From positions 1 to 5,967 of the forward strand of contig JAMORM010000097.1 of assembly GCA_027063585.1 (NCBI GenBank): 5,967 nucleotides of DNA. The letters are read 5' to 3'. A program made the translations under genes and the position numbers. How positions within the stretch are numbered: position 1 is the stretch's first letter; every line of letters begins with the position of its first letter. Of the stretch, positions 5,678 to 5,967 are shown in pieces. The notes beneath the pieces are model-generated. The model saw nothing but the letters and a program-made list of their open reading frames with translations. It had not been told where the DNA came from and made no database searches. This stretch comes from Sulfurimonas sp. (GTDB lineage Bacteria > Campylobacterota > Campylobacteria > Campylobacterales > Sulfurimonadaceae).

Positions 5678-5967
5678 TTGAAGTTAAACTTTAGAAGAGG
5701 CAGTGCATTTGCATCTAAAAAAGCACGAGAATATTTAAAAGATAAAAAACCACAAGATATAAAAAACATAACGGTCATCCGTCATGCAGCGATCGGCGAT
5801 TTTATGAACATACGCCCTTTCTTAATAGAACTTCGTAAATTTTTCCCTAATGCCAAAATCACTTTAAGTGTCGTGAAGCATTACATGTATGGTATTCCAG
5901 ATGATTTGATAGATGACTTACATGTAATGAGCAGATATAAAGAAGACGGATCTAAAACAGGTATTTT
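5678..5967 (+). CDS. GT9-family glycosyltransferase, N-terminal part (runs off right edge)
   Basis: The first 96 codons of a plus-strand gene, open to the right edge. Residues 31-64 read as the first Rossmann strand and helix of a GT9 heptosyltransferase: ITVIRHAAIGDFMNIRPF, then an Arg/Lys helix ending KFFPNAKITLSV. Asp41 takes the place of the catalytic Asp of this family. A basic 30-residue extension precedes the fold, unlike waaF and the GT9 gene at 2341, which start right at the first strand; it might help membrane association. The start is TTG at 5678, with AAGG (5667-5670) 7 nt upstream; the next in-frame ATG (codon 43) lies inside the active-site loop and cannot be right. Expression is expected from the TATAAT at 5642-5647. 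The C-terminal half, where donor specificity would show, lies outside the window. Confidence 0.85.
   Translation, partial: MKLNFRRGSAFASKKAREYLKDKKPQDIKNITVIRHAAIGDFMNIRPFLIELRKFFPNAKITLSVVKHYMYGIPDDLIDDLHVMSRYKEDGSKTGI

Noticed and set aside
1..5967. CRISPR array, tRNA, rRNA, insertion sequence or phage genes
   Set aside because: I found no regularly spaced repeats, cloverleaf-like sequence, rRNA sequence or transposase/integrase motifs; coding density leaves only three intergenic gaps (170, 92 and 58 nt).

Overview
The window is a piece of a lipopolysaccharide / lipooligosaccharide (LPS/LOS) core-assembly locus from an AT-rich Gram-negative bacterium. Gene content (WaaF heptosyltransferase, further GT9 transferases, a WaaE/KdtX-type GT2 transferase, a WaaP/InaA-type kinase), low GC, T-rich promoters with good -10 boxes but no -35 boxes, and compact overlapping genes suggest a Campylobacterota member (Sulfurimonas-like). 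The organism is an inference from gene style, not from a marker gene.

Layout, left to right. (1) Positions 1-2170, minus strand: a two-gene operon of a membrane-anchored protein resembling a clan GH-A glycoside hydrolase (881-2170) followed by waaF (876 down past the left edge, 3' end missing). (2) 2171-2340: divergent intergenic region with a -10 box almost touching the hydrolase-like start codon and an 18-bp hairpin element. (3) 2341-3309, plus strand: a lone GT9 glycosyltransferase. (4) 3310-3401: convergent intergenic region with a second copy of the hairpin element, whose stem differs by two compensatory pair changes. (5) 5619 down to 3402, minus strand: a tightly coupled operon of a WaaP/InaA-type sugar kinase, a CE4 polysaccharide deacetylase (TTG start, 11-bp overlap) and a GT2 glycosyltransferase (zero spacing). 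(6) 5620-5677: a symmetric bidirectional promoter with two perfect TATAAT boxes inside an 11-bp inverted repeat. (7) 5678 to the right edge, plus strand: the first 96 codons of another GT9-family protein with a TTG start.

How they fit together: WaaF and the two other GT9 proteins probably add heptose (or related) residues to the inner core at the cytoplasmic face of the inner membrane. The GT2 enzyme extends the core, the kinase phosphorylates a core sugar, and the deacetylase, which has no signal peptide, probably N-deacetylates an amino sugar of the growing core before export. The hydrolase-like protein is anchored in the membrane and has no known role. It keeps the nucleophile-type Glu but lacks the usual acid/base Glu of its clan.

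Unexplained DNA-level signals: the 10-bp palindrome TTACATGTAA occurs four times (roughly 0.02 expected from base composition), in different reading frames. The hairpin pair flanking the lone GT9 gene shows covariation. GC content falls from about 45% in waaF to under 30% in the kinase gene.
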